Shown here: in pieces, positions 1-8,261 of the stretch
How the letters are laid out: every line of letters begins with the position of its first letter
Numbering within the stretch: position 1 is the first letter of the stretch
Source of the DNA: Cognatazoarcus halotolerans
GTDB taxonomy: Bacteria > Pseudomonadota > Gammaproteobacteria > Burkholderiales > Rhodocyclaceae
Assembly: GCF_009800965.1 (NCBI RefSeq)
Contig: NZ_WUAF01000006.1
Span: forward strand, 62,001 to 126,000
Length of the DNA stretch: 64,000 nucleotides
Direction of reading: 5' to 3'
The notes under the pieces: model-generated
What the model saw: only the letters and a program-made list of their open reading frames with translations
Databases searched by the model: none
What the model was told of the DNA's origin: nothing
Translations under genes and position numbers: made by a program

Positions 1-378
1 GACCCGGGCGCGTATCGAGAAGGCTGCCCAAGTATCGGTGCGCAGATTGGCCGGAATGCGTTGTGTGATCAACGCCGAGTCGAGTGGGGCGAAGACGCCG
101 AGCTGGTCTGCCTTCGCGAGGCGAGCGGCATCGACGGTGATGAAGACGTCGGCCGGACTGTTTGCCGCTTCGTTGCTGATGCGCTCGAGCAGTTCGTCTT
201 CCTTGCCCTCGATGCGGTTGATACGGATGCCGGTGGTCTTCGTGAAGTCCTCGTACAGGGCCTCATCGGTCTGGTAGTGACGGGCGGTGTAAAGATTGAG
301 TTCGGTATCTGCTGCGTACGCCGGTGCATACAGGCCGGCGAGGGTGAGGGCGGCCAACAGGGCGGAGGACTTGATCAT
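1..378 (-). CDS. Fe(3+) ABC transporter substrate-binding protein, N-terminal 126 residues (cut by window edge)
   Basis: The frame is open from an ATG at 378 down to base 1, so the C-terminal part lies outside the window. Residues 1-22 are a typical Sec signal peptide ending AYA. The mature start ELNLYTARHYQTDEALYEDF matches the FutA/FbpA class of periplasmic ferric-iron binding proteins, where the ARHY segment at the start of lobe 1 contributes metal ligands. SPADVFITVDAARL further on fits the same fold. The family delivers Fe(3+) to an ABC permease; the permease genes would be expected beyond the left edge. A Fur-box-like palindrome overlaps the predicted promoter. The family is clear; that iron is the ligand is inferred from the motif and the operator. 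Confidence 0.85.
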   Translation of the reverse strand, partial: MIKSSALLAALTLAGLYAPAYAADTELNLYTARHYQTDEALYEDFTKTTGIRINRIEGKEDELLERISNEAANSPADVFITVDAARLAKADQLGVFAPLDSALITQRIPANLRTDTWAAFSIRARV

Positions 379-411
379 GCCGAGAACCTGACTGTGATGG
401 AAAGATCGGTG

Positions 412-441
412 AATGATACCTGTTCTCATTTGCATGCGCAA
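412..441 (-). promoter_or_regulatory. Predicted promoter with overlapping Fur-box-like operator for the iron-binding protein gene
   Basis: On the minus strand a -35 like TTGCGC (441-436) and a -10 like TATCAT (418-413) are 17 bp apart. A 19-bp imperfect palindrome at 412-430 reads AATGAGAACAGGTATCATT on the minus strand and agrees with the classical Fur box at 14 of 19 positions (my count, by eye). It covers the -10, the usual geometry for iron repression. The downstream gene is an iron-uptake protein. Binding is not demonstrated. Confidence 0.55.
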
Positions 442-516
442 AAAAAGAACGAATCCGAACATCCATCATCGTTGCAGGCGATGTGGTTCCCGAGGACCAC
501 ACCCGCGTCACGAAAG

Positions 517-1062
517 TCAGTTGCTGGCCGGCGTGGCCGCGTCGGCCTGGTGGTCGGGAAGGATGCGGCGTGCGCCGTTGAAGCGTGAGGCCCAATACGA
601 TACGGAAAGCTTTTCTATCCGTACTGCGCCGCCGGTCGACGGGGAGTGGAGAAACTGCCCGTCGCCGAGGTAGATGCCGACGTGAGAGAACGCTCTGCGC
701 ATGGTGTTGAAGAACACCAGATCACCCGGCTTGAGTTCGGAGCGTTCGACTTCTTCACCTACCCTTGACATCGCGGCGGCGGTGCGTGGCAGATCGAGGC
801 CGATTGCCGAGCGGAACAGATTCTGAACCAAGCCGCTGCAGTCGACACCGGATTCTCGGTCTGTTCCGCCGTAGCGATATGGAATGCCGAGATAGCTCAT
901 GCCCTGGATGACGAGCTCCTGGGCCGCGGTGGCGTAGCGTTGAATTCCGCTCTGGGTTTCGACGGCAGGCTTGACTGCCGCCGTGTCCACGTCGTCGGCG
1001 AACGCGTTGTTGCCGAGCGAAAGCGCGGCGAGCAGGGCAATGGATGTCGTCAATTTTCGCAT
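517..1062 (-). CDS. NlpC/P60 (C40) family cell-wall peptidase
   Basis: 181 residues when started at the ATG at 1062, which places a signal peptide (MRKLTTSIALLAALSLGNNAFA) at the N terminus; the frame is open further upstream but those residues do not look coding. The NlpC/P60 domain fills residues 50-170. The catalytic triad is visible: Cys75 in GVDCSGLVQ, His127 in FSHVGIYLG and His139 in FLHSPSTGG. Enzymes of this class cut the D-gamma-glutamyl-meso-diaminopimelate bond in peptidoglycan stem peptides, in the periplasm. It is a single-gene unit on the minus strand, and the iron-protein gene downstream has its own promoter. Which peptide bond it cuts, and when, cannot be told from sequence. 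Confidence 0.9.
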   Translation of the reverse strand: MRKLTTSIALLAALSLGNNAFADDVDTAAVKPAVETQSGIQRYATAAQELVIQGMSYLGIPYRYGGTDRESGVDCSGLVQNLFRSAIGLDLPRTAAAMSRVGEEVERSELKPGDLVFFNTMRRAFSHVGIYLGDGQFLHSPSTGGAVRIEKLSVSYWASRFNGARRILPDHQADAATPASN

Positions 1063-1175
1063 CGGGCGCAATATATCCAAGGAAATCAGCGAGGTAAAGC
1101 TTTGTTTTGAGCCGTAGATGAAAGAAGCTTCGGCATACATTGATTTTTCTTTAATTTCTGGCTTGGATCTCTGCC

Positions 1176-1772
1176 ATGGACTGGATCGGTCTTCTGGGGC
1201 TCGCGTGTTTCATCGGCTTTGCCCTGCATCGCCTGCGTGTGCGCCGACAGCGTCTGCGAGAGGCGGCGCTGGCGCGCGAGGCTGCGTTCGTGGCCAGTTT
1301 GCGTGGAGATTTCGGGAAGGCGATCGATGGAGATCATGCCGCAGCCTCGTCGGTGCCCCGACACGATCCCGCCATGCGGGGGCGTGCCGTCGATGAGCGG
1401 GCGGTTGTCGCGGCTCTGCCAATAAGGGGAAATCCTCCGGCGTATCTCTCCAGTCGTCAGTTGTCCGTTTATCGGCTGTTGCGGAATGCTGCGCCCGAGG
1501 TCGATGTGTTCGTGCGGGCCTACCTGCACTGGCTGGTTGGCAAGGGGGCGGGGGAGAAAGCGCTGCAGCTGGATTTCGTATGCTGTGACCATCGATCGCA
1601 ACCGCGTATGGTCATCGACCTGATCCGCGATGCGGATGAGCCTGCCGTGTGCGAATTCAAACGTGAGCGCCTCGCCGCCGCAGGGATCGTCTATCTGCGA
1701 TGGGACGTTGCCGTGTTGCCGGGACGCGACGAAATTGCCCGGCTGTTGTCCGGTCTCGGGCGCAGTGCCTGA
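1176..1772 (+). CDS. DUF2726-like protein with N-terminal membrane anchor
   Basis: 198 residues. Residues 1-17 form one hydrophobic segment followed by a very basic stretch (HRLRVRRQRLR), so the protein is probably anchored in the inner membrane with the rest in the cytoplasm. The C-terminal half (YRLLRNAAPEVDVFVRAYL, then LDFVCCDHR, then AAAGIVYLRWD) follows the DUF2726 pattern, a nuclease-like fold of unknown role, but the usual acidic ELDD-type core is weaker here (VIDLIRD). It ends 5 bp from the stop of the convergent exonuclease gene. No function is assigned; the domain call is moderately secure. Confidence 0.65.
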   Translation: MDWIGLLGLACFIGFALHRLRVRRQRLREAALAREAAFVASLRGDFGKAIDGDHAAASSVPRHDPAMRGRAVDERAVVAALPIRGNPPAYLSSRQLSVYRLLRNAAPEVDVFVRAYLHWLVGKGAGEKALQLDFVCCDHRSQPRMVIDLIRDADEPAVCEFKRERLAAAGIVYLRWDVAVLPGRDEIARLLSGLGRSA

Positions 1773-1777
1773 CGCCT

Positions 1778-2416
1778 TCAACGTTTTGCCGCGCGCCGGG
1801 AGCGCTCCATTTCGGTCAGGCTGCGCGCCGTTACGGCGCCAAGCACGCTGCCGCGGCCGAGTACCGCGATCAACATCTGCGCGATCAGCAGGCCGTCTCC
1901 AAGCGCGTGATGACGCTGAAAGGTTTCGAGGCCGAAGGCGTCGATCCAGCTGTTCAGCCGGACCTGCTCGGAAATTTTCTCGGAGAACAGGACTGGCAGG
2001 ATCCATTGCAGATCGATCCACTGCCATTCCGGCGTGAACCCGAGGTGCTCGTCAAAAGCGCGTTCGACCAAGGTCTTGTTGAAGCCCGCATTGAATACCG
2101 CGACGGGGGCTTTGCCGACGAACTCGAGGAGTTTCCCAAGTGCTTCCGCGGGGCTGGATTCGAGTTTGTGGCATATGGCATCGCCCGGGGAGAGCAGGCC
2201 ACCGCTTACACCCAGAGCGGCGATTGCCAGCAGTCGGTCCTTGTCGAGGTCCAGACCGGTGGCCTCGGTATTGAGTACCGTGTAACGCGTTTCGAAATGG
2301 GGCCGGCCGAGATCGGGTTCCGGGATGTCTTTCCACCTTTCCAGGATGTCCTTCAGCTGCGGGCTGAGATTCTCCGCGGCAGCGTGGCCGCCGACCAGTC
2401 GCGAAAGCCAGTTCAT
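1778..2416 (-). CDS. DEDD-type 3'-5' exonuclease-like protein with two catalytic Asp-to-Asn changes
   Basis: 212 residues with the DnaQ/RNase T exonuclease fold. ExoI reads TVLNTEATGLD, so the usual first Asp is Asn49 while Glu51 is kept. ExoII reads VFNAGFNKTL, with Asn113 in place of the usual Asp. ExoIII, HHALGD, keeps His169 and Asp174. Two of the four metal-binding acids are therefore lost, and I read the Asn codons (aat, aac) directly in the DNA. The protein may be inactive as a nuclease or act as a nucleic-acid-binding partner. Its start overlaps the stop of the cNMP/CBS/DUF294 gene by 4 bp (ATGA), so the two are translationally coupled. Sequencing error at both codons is unlikely but possible. 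Confidence 0.8.
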   Translation of the reverse strand: MNWLSRLVGGHAAAENLSPQLKDILERWKDIPEPDLGRPHFETRYTVLNTEATGLDLDKDRLLAIAALGVSGGLLSPGDAICHKLESSPAEALGKLLEFVGKAPVAVFNAGFNKTLVERAFDEHLGFTPEWQWIDLQWILPVLFSEKISEQVRLNSWIDAFGLETFQRHHALGDGLLIAQMLIAVLGRGSVLGAVTARSLTEMERSRRAAKR

Positions 2417-4320
2417 AGCTGATAGTCCAGTTTGAGCCGCAACTGGATCTTGCGCGCCTGGCGGAACGCTTCCTTGAGGATTCGTCGATCGAGTTCGTTG
2501 AGCTGCTCGGGATTGACCCGGTTGTCGCCGGGGGCGTCATGCTCGGTGTCTAGATGTTGAGAGCGCAGGCGCAGGAGCTGGATGAAGTTGAAACCGTCGA
2601 TGATGGCGGAGAGCTCATCTGCCGACCAACCGAGTTTCTGCCCGGCCTGGCGAAGCCTCTGCACTGTGCTGGACGAGCTCACGCCTGTCCGGAGTGAAAG
2701 GATCCGCGCAGCGTCGACGAACAGCCTGGCTCCCGATTTCTTAAGATCGATGGTGCCGGGATGCTGTGGGTCGTCGTCGGTGACGAAGTCGCGGATTCGG
2801 CCCAGCGGTGGCGGGACGGTGAGCGCGTTGGCCGCCATCATGTGCAGGAAGGTGGTATTCGTTCTGGCATTGCTCAGGAGCCAGCTGCGAAGCTGTTCAG
2901 CGAGTTTGTCGGAGCCGAAAAGGGTGCGGAAATCGAAGAAGATGGATGCGTTCAGCAGTGCTTTCGGATCCGGTTCGCGTATCCACGAGCCGAAGCGGCT
3001 TTTCCACTCGGCGAGGGTGAGGCAAAGTTCGGGATTGCTGGCCATGATGTTGCCCTTGCAAAGCGGGAAACCACAGACGGCAAGGTCCTCGTTCACGCTG
3101 CGTGCAAAGGCGATCAGCTTTTGCTTGTATGCATCCTGGGCAACCCCTTCGGGCAGGACGTAGATCAGGCCGTTGTCCTGGTCGGTGGATAGCGTTTGTT
3201 CGTGACGCCCTTCCGAACCGAAGGCAAGCCAGGAAAATTCGGCGTCATGAAGGTCATGGCGATCGATGCTCAGTTCGATGATCCGGCAGGTGAGCGCATC
3301 GTTCAGGGCCGAGATGAACTGGGTGAGCTGTTCCGCGCCGATCCCTTGTGCGATCAGATTGAGGGCCAGTTGGCGAATGTCGCGACTGGCCTGCTGGAGG
3401 GCCTCGATGTCACTTGCGCTTTCGATGCCGGCGCGGATCTGACGCAGGCCGATACGTTGCAGCGAGAACAGGTCGCGCTCGGACACCACGCCGAGCAGGC
3501 GTTCCTCGCCATCGACGACGAGGAGATGCCTGACGCCGTGAGTCGCCATCTCGAGCGCCGCGTCGTATGCCGATGCCGATGAGAACATCACGTGAGGCGA
3601 CTTGCTCATCACTTCGCTGATCGGCCGGGATAGATCGAAAGCGGGCAGAACCACCCTGGTAAGGATGTCGCTCTGGGTGAGAATGCCCACGGGCTTTCTG
3701 CCTTCGTCGACCACGACCATGCAGCCGACATGATCGTCCGCCATCTGTTGGAGTGCCTTGCGGGTGATCGTGTCCGGGGTGACCGAGACCGGTTCGCGCT
3801 TGATGAGCTGACCGAGCGGTGTGGTCATGGTCTGCTGTTCGGCCGCACGTTGCGAGAACTGGATCTGAAGCTGTTGCCGCGATTGGTTGAGGAGGCTGGC
3901 GATGTATTGCGTGCAGAAGAGATGGAAGACTGGGCTCATCTGCATGAGTGTCACGAAGTCTTCGGCCGGAAGCTGGAAGCAGAAGCTGTCTTCGACGGCG
4001 GTATAGGTATTGGTCGAAGGGCGTTGAGCGGAGATCGCGCCGATCGGGAAGCATTCCCCCGGCCCCATGCTCAGACTCGAGTATTCGGTGACCGAGACAT
4101 TGCCGGTCTGTCTGGCCTGGACCTTGCCGCGCTGCACGATGTAGAAGTGCTTTACCTGCCCCATCTCGGGTGAAAGGATGGTGCTGTCCTTTGGATGAAA
4201 GGCGAGGGCAAGCCGCGATGCGAGGAACTCCAGCGCCTCGTGTTCCATCCGGTTGAAAGGGGAGTGACGACGCAGGAAGTCGACACTCGCGCCGACCAGC
4301 ATTTCAGTAGCTTCGGTCAT
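2413..4320 (-). CDS. Cyclic-nucleotide-binding / CBS / DUF294 nucleotidyltransferase-like signalling protein
   Basis: 635 residues. A cNMP-binding domain occupies about 18-135 and a CBS pair about 168-290 (VGCMVVVDEG, then VRHLLVVDGEERLLGVVSERDL). A DUF294 nucleotidyltransferase-like domain follows at about 310-450, with FGSEGRHEQTLSTDQDNGL near residue 366. That is the GlnD-like G-S-x-x-R-x-E-Q...D-x-D signature, and it appears intact. The C-terminal DUF294 substrate-binding helical domain is at about 480-625. The protein thus joins two nucleotide-sensing modules to a potential nucleotidyl-transfer domain, probably in the cytoplasm. In other proteobacteria such genes often lie near acetate-uptake genes; here the only partner is the overlapping exonuclease-like gene. 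Substrate unknown. Confidence 0.88.
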   Translation of the reverse strand: MTEATEMLVGASVDFLRRHSPFNRMEHEALEFLASRLALAFHPKDSTILSPEMGQVKHFYIVQRGKVQARQTGNVSVTEYSSLSMGPGECFPIGAISAQRPSTNTYTAVEDSFCFQLPAEDFVTLMQMSPVFHLFCTQYIASLLNQSRQQLQIQFSQRAAEQQTMTTPLGQLIKREPVSVTPDTITRKALQQMADDHVGCMVVVDEGRKPVGILTQSDILTRVVLPAFDLSRPISEVMSKSPHVMFSSASAYDAALEMATHGVRHLLVVDGEERLLGVVSERDLFSLQRIGLRQIRAGIESASDIEALQQASRDIRQLALNLIAQGIGAEQLTQFISALNDALTCRIIELSIDRHDLHDAEFSWLAFGSEGRHEQTLSTDQDNGLIYVLPEGVAQDAYKQKLIAFARSVNEDLAVCGFPLCKGNIMASNPELCLTLAEWKSRFGSWIREPDPKALLNASIFFDFRTLFGSDKLAEQLRSWLLSNARTNTTFLHMMAANALTVPPPLGRIRDFVTDDDPQHPGTIDLKKSGARLFVDAARILSLRTGVSSSSTVQRLRQAGQKLGWSADELSAIIDGFNFIQLLRLRSQHLDTEHDAPGDNRVNPEQLNELDRRILKEAFRQARKIQLRLKLDYQL

Positions 4321-4424
4321 GGGCAGGACTGCTCTCGGTCTGAACGAATCGAATCGCGATTATATTGCGCCAGAGGAGTCTCGCGACCTGATCTGGCGCA
4401 AACTGCGGCCAAGCGGGTGTCGTA

Positions 4425-5834
4425 TCAGAGGACTTCGGCCGCGTAATCGGCGAGGCGGGAACGTTCGCCGCGCTGCAGCGTGATGTGCCCCGAATGCACC
4501 CAGCCCTTGAAGCGGTCAACCACATAGGTAAGACCCGAACTGCCTTCGGTGAGGTACGGCGTGTCGATCTGCGCGATATTGCCAAGGCATACCACTTTGG
4601 TCCCCGGGCCCGCACGGGTAATCAGCGTTTTCATCTGTTTCGGGGTGAGGTTCTGGGCCTCGTCGATGATCAGGAACTTGTTGATGAAGGTCCGGCCGCG
4701 CATGAAGTTGAGACTCTTTACCTTGATGCGGCTGCGGATCAGGTCGCGGGTTGCCGCGCGGCCCCATTCGCCGCCCTCGCCGGCGTTGCCGTTGAGTACA
4801 TCGAGGTTGTCCTCCAGCGCCCCCATCCACGGCGCCATCTTCTCTTCCTCCGTGCCCGGCAGAAAGCCGATGTCTTCGCCGACCGGCACCGTCACCCTGG
4901 TCATGATGATTTCGGAGTAGCGCTTGGTTTCGAGCACCTGGGTGAGGCTGGCGGCAAGCGTGAGCAGGGTCTTGCCCGTACCTGCCTGACCGAGCAGGGT
5001 GATGAAGTCGATATCCGGACTCATCAGCAGGTTCAACGCGAAGTTCTGTTCCCGGTTGCGCGCGGTAATGCCCCACACGTTGTTCTTCTGGTGGGAGTAA
5101 TCCGTGAGCGATTCGAGGGTGACGGTACGCCCGTCCTTCTCGGTGACCCAGGCCTGCAGCGGTTGTTCGCCGTCCTGGAACACGAATTCGTTTATGAGCA
5201 GTTCAGAGGCGCCGGGGCCGGTGAGCCGGTAATAGGTATGACCGTCCTGCTTCCAGGACTCCATGTCCTTCGCGTGTGCTTCCCAGAAATCCGCATCGAG
5301 CTGGGTAACGCCCGTATAGAGAAGGTCCGAGTCTTCGAGGACCTTGTCGTTGAAGTAGTCCTGGGCCTCGAGGCCCAGGGCGCGCGCCTTGATGCGCATG
5401 TTGATGTCTTTCGACACCAGGATGACCGGGCGCTTGCCGAATTTCTTGTGCAGATGAAGGACGACGGCGAGGATCTGGTTGTCGCCGCGGCCGGTCGGGA
5501 GGCCATCGGGCAGGTGAGCGCTGATTGCCTCCGCCTGGAGGAACAGGCGTCCCGTGGCGAGTCCGCGCGAAACTTCGCCGAGGTCGATGCCGGAGTCGAT
5601 TCCGTCCGGGCTCGCCGAGACGATATCGTCCATCATGCGGCTTGCCTGACGCGCGTTGCGCGCGACTTCCGACATGCCCTTCTTGTTGTTGTCGAGTTCC
5701 TCGAGCGTCATGATCGGCACGTAGATGTCGTGCTCTTCGAAGCGGTAGAGGCTGGTGGGATCGTGCATCAGCACGTTGGTGTCGAGCACGAAGAGTTTGG
5801 TTTTTTCTGTTTTTGATGCGCGTCGTGTGGCCAT
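4425..5834 (-). CDS. PhoH family protein: PIN domain fused to PhoH ATPase
   Basis: 469 residues. The N-terminal PIN domain (KLFVLDTNVLMHDPTSLYRF, residues 13-150) carries the acidic residues expected of an RNase. The C-terminal PhoH ATPase has Walker A GQAGTGKT near residue 283 and Walker B IIDEAQNLTP. This PIN-PhoH (PhoH2-like) arrangement is linked in other bacteria to RNA unwinding coupled to cleavage. It is a single minus-strand gene between Bcp and the cNMP/CBS gene, with about 100 bp to the latter and 50 bp from the former. Length and domain order are normal. A role in RNA metabolism is family knowledge, not shown here. Confidence 0.93.
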   Translation of the reverse strand: MATRRASKTEKTKLFVLDTNVLMHDPTSLYRFEEHDIYVPIMTLEELDNNKKGMSEVARNARQASRMMDDIVSASPDGIDSGIDLGEVSRGLATGRLFLQAEAISAHLPDGLPTGRGDNQILAVVLHLHKKFGKRPVILVSKDINMRIKARALGLEAQDYFNDKVLEDSDLLYTGVTQLDADFWEAHAKDMESWKQDGHTYYRLTGPGASELLINEFVFQDGEQPLQAWVTEKDGRTVTLESLTDYSHQKNNVWGITARNREQNFALNLLMSPDIDFITLLGQAGTGKTLLTLAASLTQVLETKRYSEIIMTRVTVPVGEDIGFLPGTEEEKMAPWMGALEDNLDVLNGNAGEGGEWGRAATRDLIRSRIKVKSLNFMRGRTFINKFLIIDEAQNLTPKQMKTLITRAGPGTKVVCLGNIAQIDTPYLTEGSSGLTYVVDRFKGWVHSGHITLQRGERSRLADYAAEVL

Positions 5835-5884
5835 TTATCGTTTCCGGTCTGGGTGACGGTTGCTTTGCGGGAAGTGGGGCCGGG

Positions 5885-6340
5885 TCAAAGGGAATTCACG
5901 ACATCCAGCACGGCCTGAGCGTGGCCGGGGACCTTCACGCCGCGCCATTCGTGACGCAGCGTGCCGTTGCCGTCGATCACGAAGGTGCTGCGTTCGATGC
6001 CGCGCACCTGTTTGCCGTACATGTTCTTGAGTTTCATGACGCCGAACAGATTGCACACCGTTTCGTCCTTGTCGGACAGCAGTTCAAATGGAAGGGCTTG
6101 TTTGGCCTTGAAGTTCTCATGGGATTTGATGCTGTCGCGTGAGATGCCGAACACTGTGCAACCCGCGGCCTTGAACTGGTCGTGCAGGTCGCGGAACTGC
6201 TGGCTCTCGGTGGTGCATCCCGGGGTACTGTCCTTGGGGTAAAAATAGAGCACGATCTTCGTGCCCTTCAATGCGGACAGGGTCACGCTCTGTTCCCCGG
6301 TGGCCGGCAGGGTGAAATCGGGTGCGGCCTGATCGATCAT
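5885..6340 (-). CDS. bcp: Thioredoxin-dependent peroxiredoxin Bcp (PrxQ type)
   Basis: 151 residues. The peroxidatic Cys42 sits in DSTPGCTTE, the hallmark of the Bcp/PrxQ group, followed by FRDLHDQF. The resolving Cys found five residues later in E. coli Bcp is absent here (Gln47); Cys61 in KAAGCTVFG or Cys96 could serve instead, or the enzyme may work as a 1-Cys peroxiredoxin. It reduces H2O2 and organic hydroperoxides in the cytoplasm using thioredoxin. It lies upstream of phoH on the same strand with about 50 bp between. Confidence 0.93.
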   Translation of the reverse strand: MIDQAAPDFTLPATGEQSVTLSALKGTKIVLYFYPKDSTPGCTTESQQFRDLHDQFKAAGCTVFGISRDSIKSHENFKAKQALPFELLSDKDETVCNLFGVMKLKNMYGKQVRGIERSTFVIDGNGTLRHEWRGVKVPGHAQAVLDVVNSL

Positions 6341-6434
6341 GAAATGCTCCTGGGCTGGAAGAGATACGGCGCAGCGTAAGGGAGCAAGCGAGCGCTTGCA
6401 ATCCGCCCATGCTGCGATGAGGTCGGATCGGACC

Positions 6435-6812
6435 TCAGGGTTTTTCGAGAATCAGCGCTGCCGCGACGTTGCGACCCTCCCCTGCCAGAATGTTGTAGGT
6501 TCGGCAAGCCGAACCGAGATCCATGATCTCGAAGCCGATGCGCGCGGAGATGAACGGTTGTAGCAGCGCGGCGGCCGGAAAGCGTTGCCGCGCGCCGGTG
6601 CCGACGATCACGACGTCGACACCGAGCGCGGCGACCTGTGCGAACTCGTCCAGCGAAAGCGCTTCGAAGCCACCTACAGCCCAGTCCACAGTGATGTTTT
6701 CCGGCTGAAGAATGAGACTGCCGTCGTAACGAACCTTGTTGATCATCACGTGATCGTTGGCGTAACCGGTGACCATGTTGAGATCTGCCGCTTTGTCTTG
6801 AAAAAGCTTCAT
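6435..6812 (-). CDS. Mth938-like domain protein (DUF498/NDUFAF3-like)
   Basis: 125 residues from the ATG at 6812; a GAAGG ribosome-binding site lies 11 bp upstream and overlaps an in-frame TTG at 6830 that is a less likely start. The sequence (INKVRYDGSLILQPENI, then DVVIVGTGARQRFP, then EIMDLGSACRTYNILAGEGR) is a clear Mth938-like domain. Homologues include the mitochondrial complex I assembly factor NDUFAF3, but the bacterial role is not established. In many betaproteobacteria this gene lies near bcp or alaA, as here. The alaA operon diverges from it with 132 bp between starts. Confidence 0.88.
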   Translation of the reverse strand: MKLFQDKAADLNMVTGYANDHVMINKVRYDGSLILQPENITVDWAVGGFEALSLDEFAQVAALGVDVVIVGTGARQRFPAAALLQPFISARIGFEIMDLGSACRTYNILAGEGRNVAAALILEKP

Positions 6813-6944
6813 GAAAGGATCTGCCTTCAATTGCGGGTATGGGCGGTATTGAATACCATAATACGCTTTCGCTTTCCCGCGGCGCCTTGATACGGTGCGG
6901 CGCGGAAACCTCGACCAAGCCCTTAAACATCCGGGAGGATTGCC

Positions 6945-8261
6945 ATGAACCGTAGAGCCGAACTCAAGATTGCTGGCGATGCGGCTGCCGCAACCGAGCC
7001 GGTGTTGCCCAAACCTTCCGGTGAAAAGCCTTCCGTGAAAACCGTCGCAAAGTCAGCAAAGCTTGCAAACGTCTGTTACGACATTCGCGGCCCCGTCCTG
7101 GTGCGGGCGAAGCAACTCGAGGACGAAGGGCACAAGATCGTCAAGCTCAACATCGGTAACCTCGCCGCGTTCGGTTTCGACGCGCCCGAAGAAATCCAGA
7201 TGGACATGATCCGCAACCTGCCCAACGCGGCGGGCTATTCGGATTCCAAAGGCATTTTTTCCGCACGCAAGGCGGTGATGCACTACACCCAGCAAAAGGG
7301 CATCAAGGGTGTGGACATCGAGGACATCTACATCGGCAACGGGGTGTCCGAGCTGATCGTGATGTCGATGAATGCGCTCCTCAATGCGGGGGATGAGGTG
7401 CTGGTACCTGCGCCCGACTACCCGCTGTGGACCGCGGCGGTGAGCCTTTCGGGCGGCACGCCAATGCACTACCTCTGCGACGAGTCGGCGGGCTGGCTGC
7501 CCGATCTCGACGACATCCGCTCCAGGATCACGCCGAACACGCGCGCGATCGTCGTCATCAACCCGAACAATCCCACCGGCGCGCTGTATCCGGACTCGAC
7601 CCTGCTGGGCATCATCGAGATCGCGCGTGAGCACGGGCTGATCATCTATGCCGATGAAGTCTACGACAAGGTGCTTTTCGACGGCGCCGAGCACACTTCG
7701 GTGGCTGCGCTCTCGGAAGACGTGCTGACCATCGTGTTCAACGGGCTCTCGAAGAATTACCGGTCCTGCGGTTACCGCGCGGGATGGATGGTCGTGTGCG
7801 GCGACAAGCGGGGCGCCCAGGATTACATCGAAGGGCTCAACATGCTGGCCTCGATGCGTCTGTGTGCGAACGTGCCGGGGCAGTTCGCGATTCAGACTGC
7901 CTTGGGAGGCTATCAGAGCATCGACGATCTCGTCTCCGAAGGCGGCCGGATGCGTCGCCAGCGTGATCTGGCGTATGAGCTGATCACCGCGATTCCGGGC
8001 GTGAGCTGCGTCAAGCCGAAGGCCACGCTCTACATGTTCCCGAAGCTTGATCCGGCGATGTATCCGATCGAGGATGACCAGGCCTTCATCGCCGAACTCC
8101 TTGAAGAGGAGCGGGTGTTGCTGGTCCAGGGGACCGGTTTCAACTGGCCGTGTCCGGACCATTTCCGGCTGGTATTCCTGCCCCACGAGGATGACTTGCG
8201 CGACGCGATCGCCCGTATTGCCCGCTTCCTCGAACACTACCGCAAGCGACATGCGGGCTGA
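6945..8261 (+). CDS. alaA: Alanine aminotransferase (AlaA-like, PLP fold type I)
   Basis: 438 residues. From KLANVCYDIRGPVL onward it follows E. coli AlaA closely: VEDIYIGNGVSELIV matches, NPNNPTGA is present, the PLP lysine is Lys270 in NGLSKNYRSCGYRAGWMV, and GTGFNWPCPDHFR matches near the C terminus. It transfers the amino group between glutamate and pyruvate. The start ATG has a strong GGGAGG site 8 bp upstream, so the roughly 35-residue Ala/Pro/Lys-rich N-terminal extension relative to E. coli AlaA is probably real. The usual NPAPFGF near the N terminus is NLAAFGF here. First gene of a tight plus-strand operon with GNAT, hom and thrC. Confidence 0.93.
   Translation: MNRRAELKIAGDAAAATEPVLPKPSGEKPSVKTVAKSAKLANVCYDIRGPVLVRAKQLEDEGHKIVKLNIGNLAAFGFDAPEEIQMDMIRNLPNAAGYSDSKGIFSARKAVMHYTQQKGIKGVDIEDIYIGNGVSELIVMSMNALLNAGDEVLVPAPDYPLWTAAVSLSGGTPMHYLCDESAGWLPDLDDIRSRITPNTRAIVVINPNNPTGALYPDSTLLGIIEIAREHGLIIYADEVYDKVLFDGAEHTSVAALSEDVLTIVFNGLSKNYRSCGYRAGWMVVCGDKRGAQDYIEGLNMLASMRLCANVPGQFAIQTALGGYQSIDDLVSEGGRMRRQRDLAYELITAIPGVSCVKPKATLYMFPKLDPAMYPIEDDQAFIAELLEEERVLLVQGTGFNWPCPDHFRLVFLPHEDDLRDAIARIARFLEHYRKRHAG

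Noticed and set aside
4485-5816. 443-residue open frame antisense to phoH
   Set aside because: It lies wholly opposite a clear PIN-PhoH gene and its translation has no recognisable domain; a GC-rich codon shadow.
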